Shown here piece after piece: positions 28,180 through 37,525 of a stretch of DNA of 64,000 bases. The stretch spans positions 124,001 through 188,000 of the forward strand of contig NZ_JAHEHX010000003.1 of NCBI RefSeq assembly GCF_024639685.1, given 5' to 3'. The notes below the pieces were generated by a model. It was not told where the DNA came from. It saw only the letters and a program-made list of their open reading frames with translations, and ran no database searches. Position numbers and translations under genes: made by a program. Each line of letters starts with the position of its first letter. Positions within the stretch are counted from its first letter, which is position 1. This stretch comes from Polaribacter sp. Its GTDB lineage: Bacteria > Bacteroidota > Bacteroidia > Flavobacteriales > Flavobacteriaceae.

Positions 28180-28902
28180 ATGAAAAAAGTAGTAAATGTC
28201 TTATCTGTAACAGGATTTATGTTTTTTGGAGCTGTACAATCTACATTCGCTCAAGAATCAGCAACTGAATCTCAAACGTTTCACCAAGTATTAAAGCAAA
28301 ACTTTATTGACGGTGGACCAGGATTTATGGGAATTGTATTGGTAGCTTTAATTTTAGGTCTAGCCATTGCCATTGAAAGAATTATTTATTTAAACATGGC
28401 AACAACAAATACTAAAAAATTATTAACAAGTGTAGATGAGGCGTTAAGCTCTGGAGGAGTAGAAGCAGCTAAAGAAGTTTGTAGAAATACAAAAGGACCT
28501 GTAGCATCTATTTTTTATCAAGGTCTAGATAGAGTTGATGAAGGCATCGAAGAAGCTGAAAAAGCTGTTGTATCTTATGGAGGTGTTCAAATGGGACAAT
28601 TAGAAAAAAATGTTTCTTGGATTTCTTTATTTATCGCTTTAGCACCAATGCTTGGTTTTATGGGTACTGTAATCGGTATGATTGGAGCATTTAATGATAT
28701 TGCTGTTGCAAATGATATTTCTCCGGCAGTTGTTGCAGGGGGTATTAAGGTAGCCTTATTAACAACTGTATTTGGTTTAATTGTGGCTATTATTCTTCAA
28801 ATATTTTATAATTACATCGTTGCAAAAATTGATGGTATTGTAAATAATATGGAAGATGCATCTATCTCATTGGTAGATTTATTAGTAAAGTATAAAAAAT
28901 AA
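28180..28902 (+). CDS. exbB: MotA/TolQ/ExbB proton-channel protein
   Basis: A 240-residue inner-membrane protein with an N-terminal hydrophobic segment (about 5-24) that may be a cleaved signal (ends FAQE), then three helices at about 45-67, 145-168 and 185-212. LAPMLGFMGTVIGMIGAF and GGIKVALLTTVFGLIVAI are the conserved channel helices. It uses the proton gradient to energise TonB or a related system. First gene of a four-gene operon with two ExbD proteins. Confidence 0.92.
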   Translation: MKKVVNVLSVTGFMFFGAVQSTFAQESATESQTFHQVLKQNFIDGGPGFMGIVLVALILGLAIAIERIIYLNMATTNTKKLLTSVDEALSSGGVEAAKEVCRNTKGPVASIFYQGLDRVDEGIEEAEKAVVSYGGVQMGQLEKNVSWISLFIALAPMLGFMGTVIGMIGAFNDIAVANDISPAVVAGGIKVALLTTVFGLIVAIILQIFYNYIVAKIDGIVNNMEDASISLVDLLVKYKK

Positions 28903-28910
28903 AAATTAAA

Positions 28911-29375
28911 ATGAAAAGTAATAAAATTTTAAATATTGTTATTGCTGGGATAGCTCTTATCGGAGGTGTTCTTTTCATAAGAATTTTTATGGAAGATGCT
29001 CAAGATATAGAAGATAATATAAACGACTTACAGAATACTGTAGTTAGTCCTTTAATATCTTTTTCTACTTGGTTGTTTTATGCTGCAGTTGCAATAACTA
29101 TTGGTTTATCTTTAGTTAGCTTGGTAAGAAACCCAGATAATTTAAAGAAAACTCTAGGAGGTTTGGCAATTTTAGGCGTTCTTTTACTTGTTGCTTATTT
29201 CTTATCAGATAGCAATGTAGTATATAATGCCGCTGGTGAAATAGAAGCAGGAGGAGAAGAAGGTTCAGCAGTAAATAGATGGGTTGGAACAGGAATATGG
29301 TATAGCTTTATCTTAGGAGCAATCGCGAGTCTATTTTTTGTTTGGGACTTAGTAAAAGGACTAGTTAAATCATAA
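28911..29375 (+). CDS. Membrane protein of the ExbB-ExbD operon, unknown function
   Basis: A 154-residue protein with four predicted helices (about 5-25, 45-65, 75-95 and 125-150) and a loop with EAGGEEGSAVNRW. I know no named domain. It lies eight bases after exbB and three bases before exbD, so it is co-translated with the complex; this gene order is common in Flavobacteriia. It may be a fixed accessory subunit of the motor, which is inference. Confidence 0.75.
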   Translation: MKSNKILNIVIAGIALIGGVLFIRIFMEDAQDIEDNINDLQNTVVSPLISFSTWLFYAAVAITIGLSLVSLVRNPDNLKKTLGGLAILGVLLLVAYFLSDSNVVYNAAGEIEAGGEEGSAVNRWVGTGIWYSFILGAIASLFFVWDLVKGLVKS

Positions 29376-29378
29376 CAT

Positions 29379-30023
29379 ATGGCAAGAAGAGATAACCCAG
29401 AAATTAACGCAGGTTCTATGGCAGACATCGCTTTTCTGCTATTAATTTTCTTTTTAGTTACAACTACTATGAATGTAGATTCAGGTATCTCTAAAAAGTT
29501 ATCAGAAAAGCCACCTATTGATTATGTACCGCCTGTAATTAAGAAAAAGAACATATTTGAGGTGAACATTAACAGAAATAACGAACTACTTGTAGAAGGA
29601 GAACGTATGGATGTTAAGGACCTTAAAGATGAAGCTGTAAAGTTTATTGATAATGGTGGAGGTATAGGAAATCCAAGTGAGGATGGAACACCTGGAAAAG
29701 CATGTGACTACTGTAAAGGAGAGAAAAGTGATGCTTCTTCTGATCACCCTAGCAAAGCAATTATATCTGTTCAGAGTGACAGAGGTACTGATTATGGTAC
29801 TTATATCGTTGTGCAAAATGAGCTTTTAAAAGCTTATACAGAACTTAGAAATAGATTATCTAGAGAACGTTATGGGATGTCTTATGATGAGTTAGAGCAA
29901 GCTTTTATTGATGCTAAGAAAAGTGCAGACCTATCTAGTCAGGTAGATAAATTGAGAAAAAAAGTTGAAGATATTAAAACTTCATACCCTCAAATTATCT
30001 CTGATGCAGAGCCAACTTCATAA
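29379..30023 (+). CDS. exbD: ExbD/TolR-type protein with a CxxC insertion
   Basis: A 214-residue ExbD: short cytoplasmic stretch, one helix (about 15-34, ADIAFLLLIFFLVTTTMN, with the conserved Asp), and a periplasmic domain. Compared with the approximately 140 residues of E. coli ExbD it is enlarged by a Gly/Pro-rich insert carrying Cys109 and Cys112 (ACDYCKG) and by a C-terminal charged helix. Co-operonic with exbB. The insert could hold a disulfide or a metal. Confidence 0.9.
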   Translation: MARRDNPEINAGSMADIAFLLLIFFLVTTTMNVDSGISKKLSEKPPIDYVPPVIKKKNIFEVNINRNNELLVEGERMDVKDLKDEAVKFIDNGGGIGNPSEDGTPGKACDYCKGEKSDASSDHPSKAIISVQSDRGTDYGTYIVVQNELLKAYTELRNRLSRERYGMSYDELEQAFIDAKKSADLSSQVDKLRKKVEDIKTSYPQIISDAEPTS

Positions 30024-30047
30024 TTAATTTAAATTTATAACACACTT

Positions 30048-30515
30048 ATGTCTAAATTTAGAAAAAAGAAAAAAGGAATTCCAGCTGTAAATACAGCTGC
30101 CCTTCCAGATATCGTTTTTATGTTACTTTTTTTCTTTATGGTTACAACAACTATGAGAGAAACTAATTTAGTAATAGAAAATCCGCGATTACCTGGTGCA
30201 ACAGAAATTAAGAAGTTAGAAGATAAGAGTTTAGTAAGTACTATTTATATTGGGAAATCTAAAGACCCTAACAGAGATGGTGTTGGTTTCAATAAAATTC
30301 AGTTGAATGATAAAATTTCTTCTGCAGACCAAGTACCTGCTTTTATTTTCAGTAAAAGAGATAAGATAGCAGAAGCACTTCACCCTTTTATGACAACTTC
30401 TATTAAGGCAGATAAAGAATCTAACGTAGGAACAGTTATAGATGTAAGACTTAAGTTAAGAGATGTAAATGCTCTTAAAATAAATTACTCTACAACTGCT
30501 GCTGCAGATAATTAA
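30048..30515 (+). CDS. exbD: ExbD/TolR-type protein, second copy
   Basis: A 155-residue ExbD with a basic N-terminus (KFRKKKKGIP), the transmembrane helix LPDIVFMLLFFFMVTTTM with the proton-carrying Asp (about 21), and a periplasmic domain. It lacks the CxxC insert of the preceding copy, so the pair probably forms a heteromeric unit. Last gene of the operon; a terminator follows. Confidence 0.9.
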   Translation: MSKFRKKKKGIPAVNTAALPDIVFMLLFFFMVTTTMRETNLVIENPRLPGATEIKKLEDKSLVSTIYIGKSKDPNRDGVGFNKIQLNDKISSADQVPAFIFSKRDKIAEALHPFMTTSIKADKESNVGTVIDVRLKLRDVNALKINYSTTAAADN

Positions 30516-30544
30516 TAGCTTTAATATTTTAATACTATTTAAAA

Positions 30545-30577
30545 GGGCTAATTCTCACATGAATTAGCCTTTTTTTT
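30545..30577 (+). terminator. Intrinsic terminator of the exbB-exbD operon
   Basis: GGCTAATTC (30546-30554) pairs with GAATTAGCC (30561-30569) across a 6-base loop, followed by eight T. Confidence 0.85.
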
Positions 30578-30637
30578 GTTTTTACTTACTTATTTTTCTT
30601 TCTAAAACTTTATATTTAAAATCTCTAAAAGACAAGA

Positions 30638-31309
30638 ATGAAGTTTATTTTTTTTATATTTTTCTTTTTTATTGCTTTTTTCATACATGCGCAAAAAGAC
30701 TCATTGCAGTTAGGATCGCGTTATGCTGAAGATCAGATTTATGCTTCAGTTTCATATGCGCAATTAACTAATCAGCCTTCTGGTATTACAAAAAGTGGCT
30801 TTTCTTATGCTTTTTCTGTTGGGTTTATAAAAGATTTTACGCTGAATAGAAAAGGTACATTTGCACTTGCATTTGGTTTAGGATATGGTTATGATTTTTT
30901 TAATCACAAATTAAAAGTGCAAGAACTAGACAATAAAATTATTTTTGACTCTGGCGCTAATTTATCATCAAATACATTTTCTTACCATAATTTAGAAGTT
31001 CCTATAGAGTTCAGATGGCGGACGTCTACAGCTAATAAATATGATTTTTGGAGAATATACACAGGGGTTAAATTTCTGTATAATTTAAAAAATAATTTCA
31101 AGTATACAGAAAACAATACATTATTTACGTCTAACTCAATTTCTAACTTTAGAAAGCTACAATATGGTTTAACATTTTCTTTTGGTTTCGATGAATATAA
31201 TTTTAACTTATTCTACAGTCTATCACCACTATTCGAAAATGCTACTATACAAGGAGAAGGTATAAATACTTCTGTGCTTAAATTTGGTTTTATATTTTAT
31301 ATTTTATAA
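30638..31309 (+). CDS. PorT-like outer-membrane beta-barrel protein
   Basis: A 223-residue protein with a signal peptide (ends FIHAQ) and a barrel body of the PorT/outer_membrane_beta-barrel type. EVPIEFRWRTSTANKYDFWRI and a terminal strand FGFIFYIL are seen. The family contains type IX secretion protein PorT but also other small barrels; the copy beside ubiE at 56608 is the better PorT candidate. It follows the exbD operon and its last six bases overlap the convergent membrane-protein gene. Confidence 0.82.
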   Translation: MKFIFFIFFFFIAFFIHAQKDSLQLGSRYAEDQIYASVSYAQLTNQPSGITKSGFSYAFSVGFIKDFTLNRKGTFALAFGLGYGYDFFNHKLKVQELDNKIIFDSGANLSSNTFSYHNLEVPIEFRWRTSTANKYDFWRIYTGVKFLYNLKNNFKYTENNTLFTSNSISNFRKLQYGLTFSFGFDEYNFNLFYSLSPLFENATIQGEGINTSVLKFGFIFYIL

Positions 31310-31903
31310 AAGTAAATACATTCCCAAAATTGCACTTATTCCAATAAAAAAACCTAGGTATACTTCTTTTACAGTGTGTGCTTTTAAGTGTAGTCTTGAA
31401 CTTGCTAATAAACCAGCAATTAAAAAAAGAGTCATTATAATTAAAATATAAGATTCCCTTGACATGAGTGAACTAAACATAAAAAAGCCGCACGTTAATC
31501 CTATAGAAAGTAAGTGAATACTTGATTTTATTTTAATATTTAATAATAAATAGGTTATTAATAGACCTAGAGCAGTTGCATAAAATAACATTGATATTTC
31601 TTCTAATACTTTTACTCTATAAAATAAGTTTCCTAACATATAAAATAGAAATACCATGATAGCTAATGGTATTTTCCTTTCTTTTCTGGTTTTTAATTGA
31701 TAGCTATTAATAATTCCTGTCTTTTTTAAAGTAATTAATAGTAATAAAGGTATAACGTACGTACTTGCAAAAACAATACAAATTGTTATGAGTTTTTGGT
31801 ATTGCTCTATAGGTTTTGTAGTTGCTAAAAAATAGATTATAATACCGACTGTTGGTATTACAATGGGGTGGAATAGGGTCGATATTATTTTGTGAATACG
31901 CAC
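31304..31903 (-). CDS. Multi-pass membrane protein, possible PAP2 relative
   Basis: The 199-residue protein has about six helices. Only the end, LASSRLHLKAHTVKEVYLGF, recalls the last motif of PAP2 phosphatases; the earlier phosphatase motifs (KxxxxxxRP and PSGH) are not seen, so activity is doubtful. Its ATG shares one base with the rpoN stop, so it is co-transcribed with rpoN. It overlaps the convergent PorT-like gene by six bases at the stop. Confidence 0.75.
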   Translation of the reverse strand: MRIHKIISTLFHPIVIPTVGIIIYFLATTKPIEQYQKLITICIVFASTYVIPLLLLITLKKTGIINSYQLKTRKERKIPLAIMVFLFYMLGNLFYRVKVLEEISMLFYATALGLLITYLLLNIKIKSSIHLLSIGLTCGFFMFSSLMSRESYILIIMTLFLIAGLLASSRLHLKAHTVKEVYLGFFIGISAILGMYLLL

Positions 31904-33357
31904 TAAATTTCTTTTCTTAAACGAGCTACAGGTAAGTCCAATTGCTCTCTGTATTTAGCTATAGTTCTTCTTGCTATTGGGTAACCTTTATCCTTTAAAA
32001 TGGTCGATAATTTCTCGTCAGTTAGTGGTTTTTTCTTATCTTCTTCTGCAATTACATTCTCTAAGATTTTTTTGATTTCTTTTGTAGAAATATCTTCTCC
32101 TTGATCATTTTTCATAGATTCTGAAAAGAACTCTTTAATTCGCTTTGTCCCATAAGGAGTAGCTACATACTTACTATTTGCTACTCTAGATACTGTAGAT
32201 ACATCCATATTAATTTTATCTGCAATGTCTTTTAAAATCATTGGTTTTAACCTTCGTTCATCTCCAGTTAAAAAATAATCATATTGGTAATGCATTATAG
32301 TGTTCATAGTAACCAAAAGAGTTTGCTGTCTTTGTTTAATTGCATCAATAAACCATTTGGCAGCGTCAAGTTTTTGCTTTATGAAAAAAACAGCATCTTT
32401 TTGAGCCTTATTTTTTTTATTAGATTCCTGGTAGCCTTTTAACATATTGTTGTAAGTAGCAGAAATATGTAGCTCAGGAGCATTTCTAACGTTAAGGGTT
32501 AGGTCTAATTCTCCATCAATAATTTTAATTGAAAAGTCAGGAACTATTTGTTCTGCGATTTTATTATTGTCAGCATAAGAGCCTCCAGGTTTTGGATTTA
32601 ATTTTGAAATTTCGGTATTAATTTCTTTCAGTTCAGTTTCAGTAATATTAAATTTTTCTTGAAGTTTTTTGTAGTGTTTTTTTACAAAATGATCAAAGGC
32701 ATTTTCTAAGACATCAATTGCCAACTCTCTGTGTTTGTTTGTTTCTTTAGCTTTTAGTTGAATGATTAAGCATTCTTTTAAGTCTCTTGCTCCAACCCCA
32801 GTTGGATCTAAGTTGTGAATTACCTTTTTTAATACCTGTAATACTTTTTCTTCTGTTGTAAATACATTTGCCGTAAAAGCCAAATCATCAACTAAGTCTA
32901 TAATCTCTCTTCTTATGTATCCACTATCATCTATACTCCCTACTAAAAAATCAGCAATAGCTCTTTCTTCTTCGTTTAGATTAAACGTATTTAACTGGCT
33001 AACTAGTGATTGGTGAAATGATGTCCCTGCAGCATAGGGAATATTTTTCTCATCGTCGTCGGCAGTGTAGTTATTGGCTTGAGTTTTATAGTTAGGTACT
33101 TCATCATCACTTAAATACTCATCAATATTTATGTCCTCTGCTTCAATCTTTTCAGTTCCTGCATCTTCATATTCATTAGAAAAATCATCATCAGCATCAA
33201 AGTTTTCCTTACCTGTATCTAGAGCAGGGTTTTCTTCAATTTCTTGTTTTAACCTCTCTTCAAATGCTTGGGTTGGCAATTGAATGAGTTTCATCAGCTG
33301 AATTTGCTGAGGAGATAATTTCTGTAAGAGTTTATATTGTAAACTTTGTTTAAGCAT
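31903..33357 (-). CDS. rpoN: RNA polymerase sigma-54 factor
   Basis: Sigma-54 directs RNA polymerase to -24/-12 promoters with enhancer-binding activators. In about 484 residues: Q-rich region I (MLKQSLQYKLLQKLSPQQIQL), an acidic region II (about 45-105), the core-binding domain, and the RpoN box ARRTIAKYREQ at the C-terminus. The longest frame starts at GTG 33363, but ATG 33357 lies five bases after a TATATTTG element (33363-33370), so the mRNA is probably leaderless and this ATG is the start. No activator gene is in the window. Confidence 0.96.
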   Translation of the reverse strand: MLKQSLQYKLLQKLSPQQIQLMKLIQLPTQAFEERLKQEIEENPALDTGKENFDADDDFSNEYEDAGTEKIEAEDINIDEYLSDDEVPNYKTQANNYTADDDEKNIPYAAGTSFHQSLVSQLNTFNLNEEERAIADFLVGSIDDSGYIRREIIDLVDDLAFTANVFTTEEKVLQVLKKVIHNLDPTGVGARDLKECLIIQLKAKETNKHRELAIDVLENAFDHFVKKHYKKLQEKFNITETELKEINTEISKLNPKPGGSYADNNKIAEQIVPDFSIKIIDGELDLTLNVRNAPELHISATYNNMLKGYQESNKKNKAQKDAVFFIKQKLDAAKWFIDAIKQRQQTLLVTMNTIMHYQYDYFLTGDERRLKPMILKDIADKINMDVSTVSRVANSKYVATPYGTKRIKEFFSESMKNDQGEDISTKEIKKILENVIAEEDKKKPLTDEKLSTILKDKGYPIARRTIAKYREQLDLPVARLRKEI

Positions 33358-33362
33358 ATACA

Positions 33363-33370
33363 CAAATATA
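33363..33370 (-). promoter_or_regulatory. -7 element abutting the rpoN start
   Basis: The minus strand reads TATATTTG, then five bases, then ATG. Transcription would begin at or next to the start codon. Confidence 0.5.
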
Positions 33371-33387
33371 ACAAATCGATAAACATA

Positions 33388-33417
33388 AAATCGCCATTCT
33401 TTAGAGAATGACGATTT
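33388..33417 (-). terminator. Probable terminator after asnS
   Basis: A 12-bp stem with one G-U pair on the minus strand (33406-33417 with 33388-33399) and a short T-rich tail. It lies between asnS and the rpoN promoter. Confidence 0.55.
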
Positions 33418-33439
33418 AATACCTAGTAGTAATTATTAC

Positions 33440-34873
33440 TTAAAACTCTGCGTTCTGTGGTGTTCTAGGAAATGGAATTACATCTCTAATATTACTCATA
33501 CCTGTGGTAAATTGAACTAATCTTTCGAACCCTAATCCAAATCCAGAGTGAACAGCAGTCCCATATTTACGTAAGTCTAAATACCACCATAATTCTTTTT
33601 CTTCAATATCTAGGGCTTTCATTTTTTCTACTAAAACATCAAAGCGTTCCTCTCTTTGAGAACCACCTACAATTTCACCAATGCCTGGAAATAAGACATC
33701 CATAGCTCTTACAGTTTTACCATCATCATTTAATCGCATGTAAAATGCTTTAATATTTGCTGGATAATCGAATAAGATTACAGGACATTTAAAGTGTTTT
33801 TCTACTAAAAAACGTTCGTGTTCAGATTGTAAATCTGCCCCCCATTCATTGATAGGAAATTGGAATTTCTTCTTTTTGTTCGGTTTTGAGTTTCTTAGAA
33901 TATCTATAGCTTCTGTGTACGAAACACGTTTAAAATTATTATTGACCACAAACTTTAATTTTTCAATTAAACTCATTTCACTTCTTTGAGCTTGTGGTTT
34001 GCTTTTTTCTTCTTGCGCTAATCGTTGATCTAAAAATTCTAAATCGTCTTTACAGGTCTCTAAAACATCTTTTAAAACCGATTTTATAAAATCTTCAGCC
34101 AAATCCATATTACCATCTAAATCCATAAAGGCAACTTCTGGTTCAATCATCCAAAATTCTGCTAAATGACGTGTTGTATTAGAATTCTCTGCTCTAAATG
34201 TTGGGCCAAAAGTATAAGCTTTACCTAATGACATTGCAAATGTTTCAGCCTCTAACTGACCAGAAACTGTAAGATTGGTTTCTTTACCAAAAAAGTCTTT
34301 ACTATAATCTATTTTACCATCTTCTGTAACTGGTGCTTTGTTGTCTTCAAAGTTTGTAACTCTAAACATTTCACCTGCACCCTCTGCATCAGAACCAGTA
34401 ATTATTGGTGTATTTACATAGTTAAACCCATTTTCTTGAAAGTACTTGTGAACTGCAAATGATAATTTAGAACGTACACGCATAACTGCGCTAAACGTAT
34501 TGGTTCGCATACGTAAGTGTGCATTTTCTCTTAAAAATTCAAAGCTATGTTTTTTAGGTTGAATAGGATATTCATCAGGATTAGAGTCACCCAATATCTC
34601 AATACTAGAAACTTGTATTTCTATTCTCTGACCCCTTCCTTGGCTTTCTACAACAGTACCTTTTATAGCAATTGCAGCGCCTGTAGTAATTCTTTTTAGA
34701 GTTTCTTCTGCAGTATTTTCAAAATCGATAACACATTGTATATTTTTTATTGTAGAGCCGTCATTTAAAGCAATAAAACGATTGCTTCTAAATGTCCTAA
34801 CCCAACCTTTTATATGAATCTCTTGTAAAATTATACCTGAATCTAATAATTCTGCAACGTTACTCACTGTCAT
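33440..34873 (-). CDS. asnS: Asparaginyl-tRNA synthetase
   Basis: A class IIb synthetase that charges tRNA-Asn. The 477 residues comprise an N-terminal OB-fold anticodon domain (about 15-110) and the catalytic core with FRAENSNTTRHLAEFWMIEPE (motif 2) and GFGLGFERLVQF (motif 3). Full-length. The upstream -7 candidate reads TATCTTTA, one base off consensus. Presence means Asn-tRNA is made directly rather than only by the amidotransferase route. Confidence 0.97.
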   Translation of the reverse strand: MTVSNVAELLDSGIILQEIHIKGWVRTFRSNRFIALNDGSTIKNIQCVIDFENTAEETLKRITTGAAIAIKGTVVESQGRGQRIEIQVSSIEILGDSNPDEYPIQPKKHSFEFLRENAHLRMRTNTFSAVMRVRSKLSFAVHKYFQENGFNYVNTPIITGSDAEGAGEMFRVTNFEDNKAPVTEDGKIDYSKDFFGKETNLTVSGQLEAETFAMSLGKAYTFGPTFRAENSNTTRHLAEFWMIEPEVAFMDLDGNMDLAEDFIKSVLKDVLETCKDDLEFLDQRLAQEEKSKPQAQRSEMSLIEKLKFVVNNNFKRVSYTEAIDILRNSKPNKKKKFQFPINEWGADLQSEHERFLVEKHFKCPVILFDYPANIKAFYMRLNDDGKTVRAMDVLFPGIGEIVGGSQREERFDVLVEKMKALDIEEKELWWYLDLRKYGTAVHSGFGLGFERLVQFTTGMSNIRDVIPFPRTPQNAEF

Positions 34874-35074
34874 CTGTAGTTTTTCTTTAATTTATATACT
34901 ATAGTTTTCCTAAGCTGTAAAGATACTTTTTTGTGGTATAATGAGCAATTGAATAATTAGATTAATGTTTCTAATAGATTCATATAAAAGTAATTTTTAA
35001 GCATTTGTTAAAGAAATCTATTTATAAATTTAAGTAGCTCTAGATTTTATAGAATTAAAAAATAATCTTTAACG

Positions 35075-37447
35075 TTATTGTTCTTCTGATTCTTTAGGTG
35101 GTAAAATTTTCATAGCAGGTTCTCTAAATACTTTTTGATTTGCAATCTTTTTTTCGAACGTTAAAAGCAAAGAAGGTAATAGTAGTAAATTAGAAACCAT
35201 AGCAAGTAATAAAGTAACTGAAACTAAACCTCCTAAAGCTATTGTACCACCAAAGCTAGACAATGTAAAGACCAAAAAACCAAAAAACAATACGATAGAT
35301 GTATAAAACATACTTACCCCTGTTTCACGTAATGCGGCATAAACAGAAGGCTTAATTTTCCATTTATTTGCTATAAGTTCTTGCCTGTATTTGGCAAGAA
35401 AATGTATAGTATCGTCTACAGAAATTCCAAAAGCTATACTAAAAACTAGTATGGTAGACGGTTTTATAGGAATATCAAAAAAGCCCATTAATCCAGCTGT
35501 GATTAATAAGGGTAATATGTTAGGCAATAAGGATATAAGAATCATTTGAGGAGATCGAAACATCCATGCCATAAATAGTGCAATAAGTAAAATTGCCAGA
35601 GATAATGAAAATACTAAATTAGTTATTAAGTAATTGGTTCCTTTAATAAACACTAGAGCTTTTCCTGTAATCGATACAGAGAATTTATCATCAGGAAATT
35701 CTTTTTTAATAACAGCTTGTAATCGTTCTTGAATTATAGCCATTTTATCTGTTCCAATGTCTTTCATAAAGGTTGTTATTCTTGCATAACGTCCAGTAGT
35801 ATCTACAAAAGTATTTAACATACCAGCATCACTATTTGAGTTTTTCGTATAAGAAAAAATATAGTTTTGTTCTTGACTTGTTGGTAGTTGATAATACTTA
35901 GGATTACCTTTATAATAAGCTTGTTTTGAGTATTTAACAAGGTTTACTATAGAGATGGGTTTGGACAATTCTGGAAAAGTAGCAATAACATCATTCAACT
36001 TGTCCATCTTCTTAAGTGTAGACAATTTCATGACTCCCTTTTCTTTTTTAGTATCTATAAAAATCTCAAGTGGCATTATACCTCCAAATTCTTGTTCAAA
36101 GAACTTAATATCTTTGTAGAAGCTCATGCTTTTTGGCATATCTTCAATTAAGCTTCCTGACACTTTAATTTTATAAACTCCAATAATTCCTAAAATAATA
36201 ATAATTACTGTAGTAAAGTAAATGGAAATTCGCTGATTTTTTACTGCTTTTTCCATCCAATTTACAACGTTTTCAACCCATCTTCTTTCTAAATGACTTA
36301 AATGCTTCTTTTTTGGCGGAGGCATAAAGCTATAGATGATAGGTATTATTAAAAGTGCTAGAATAAAAATACTTACAATATTTACAGAGGCTAAAATTCC
36401 AAATTCACGTAAAAGAGAACTTTTTACAAATACAAAAGTTGCAAAACCAGATGCTGTTGTGATATTTGTCATTAAAGTAGCATTACCAATTTTAGAAATT
36501 ACACGTTGTAAAGCTTTTGCTTGTTGTCCATGTTTTTTAATTTCTTGTTGGTATTTGTTTATTAGAAAAACAGCATTCGGTACTCCAATAACAATAATTA
36601 AAGGAGGTATTAAGGCAGACAAAACTGTAATTTCAAAACGGAATAAACCAATAAAACCAAATGCCCAAGTAACACCAATCATAACCACTAAAAGCGTAAT
36701 AAAAGTAGCTCTATAAGATCTAAAAAAGAAGAAAAATATAATAGCAGTAATGAGCAAAGCACCTAAAACAAAGAGCATAATCTCATCTTGAATGTTTTGT
36801 GCATTTAATGTTCTTATATACGGCATTCCAGAAATGCGAACATCTAAATTATTATCTTTTTCAAATTTCTCAACAATTGGAATAAGTGTTTTAAAAATAA
36901 AATCTTTACGCTTAGGGGTGTTTATAATTTCTTTTTTAATATAGATAGCGGTTTGTAGAGAGCCTGTTTCTTTATTAAATAAAAGATTATCATAAAAAGG
37001 CAGTTTTTCAAAAAGTTGATCTTTTATTTCATTTACCTCTTTTTTTGTAGAAGGATTTTTATCATATAATTTTTCTAGAATAAATTTTCTTTTTTTTCTA
37101 TCTGCTTTCAGTTTTTGAACATCTGCAATAGAAAGTGAAAAGTCAATTTCCTCTAAATCATCAAATTGATTTACCAGATTATTCCAAGCATTAAATTTTT
37201 TTGGTGTAAATACTGTTGAATCTTTGATTCCTAGAATTACAAGGTTACCTTCTTCACCAAAAATATTTAGAAAGGCATTGTATTCTAAGTTAGCCTCATG
37301 ATTTTCAGGCAGTAAATTTGCTTCTGTATATGAGAATTTCATATACTTCATTTGTGATGCAAGTAATCCTGTTACAATTGCAATACCAATTAAAACCAAA
37401 TAACGGTTTCTTAGTATAATACTTGCTACTCTTGTCCAAAAATTCAT
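35075..37447 (-). CDS. RND-superfamily MMPL transporter
   Basis: A 790-residue inner-membrane protein with twelve helices in two MMPL halves, each with a large periplasmic loop after helix one (about 35-215 and 430-600). Helix-rich runs at about 220-385 and 605-765 fit the SSD/MMPL pattern, with AFGISVDDTIHFLAKYRQE holding the proton-relay Asp pair. It probably exports lipids or hydrophobic compounds; no membrane-fusion protein or outer channel sits nearby. Flanked by its own gap and the frr terminator. Confidence 0.88.
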   Translation of the reverse strand: MNFWTRVASIILRNRYLVLIGIAIVTGLLASQMKYMKFSYTEANLLPENHEANLEYNAFLNIFGEEGNLVILGIKDSTVFTPKKFNAWNNLVNQFDDLEEIDFSLSIADVQKLKADRKKRKFILEKLYDKNPSTKKEVNEIKDQLFEKLPFYDNLLFNKETGSLQTAIYIKKEIINTPKRKDFIFKTLIPIVEKFEKDNNLDVRISGMPYIRTLNAQNIQDEIMLFVLGALLITAIIFFFFFRSYRATFITLLVVMIGVTWAFGFIGLFRFEITVLSALIPPLIIVIGVPNAVFLINKYQQEIKKHGQQAKALQRVISKIGNATLMTNITTASGFATFVFVKSSLLREFGILASVNIVSIFILALLIIPIIYSFMPPPKKKHLSHLERRWVENVVNWMEKAVKNQRISIYFTTVIIIILGIIGVYKIKVSGSLIEDMPKSMSFYKDIKFFEQEFGGIMPLEIFIDTKKEKGVMKLSTLKKMDKLNDVIATFPELSKPISIVNLVKYSKQAYYKGNPKYYQLPTSQEQNYIFSYTKNSNSDAGMLNTFVDTTGRYARITTFMKDIGTDKMAIIQERLQAVIKKEFPDDKFSVSITGKALVFIKGTNYLITNLVFSLSLAILLIALFMAWMFRSPQMILISLLPNILPLLITAGLMGFFDIPIKPSTILVFSIAFGISVDDTIHFLAKYRQELIANKWKIKPSVYAALRETGVSMFYTSIVLFFGFLVFTLSSFGGTIALGGLVSVTLLLAMVSNLLLLPSLLLTFEKKIANQKVFREPAMKILPPKESEEQ

Positions 37448-37482
37448 TTACTACTTTTTTATGATAGAATAAAGTTAAAAAA

Positions 37483-37507
37483 AAAGAGTGTTTATAAAAC
37501 ACTCTTT
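37483..37507 (-). terminator. Intrinsic terminator after frr
   Basis: AAAGAGTGTTT (37483-37493) pairs with AAACACTCTTT (37497-37507) across a 3-base loop; on the minus strand a long T-run follows. Confidence 0.85.
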
Positions 37508-37525
37508 AATTTTACATTAGAACTA

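Noticed and set aside
31304-31903. Calling the membrane protein a PAP2 phosphatase
   Set aside because: Only the final motif resembles PAP2; the catalytic motifs are not seen.
36336-36716. A 126-residue plus-strand frame opposite the MMPL transporter
   Set aside because: Arises from the hydrophobic helices of the real gene on the other strand; no independent support.
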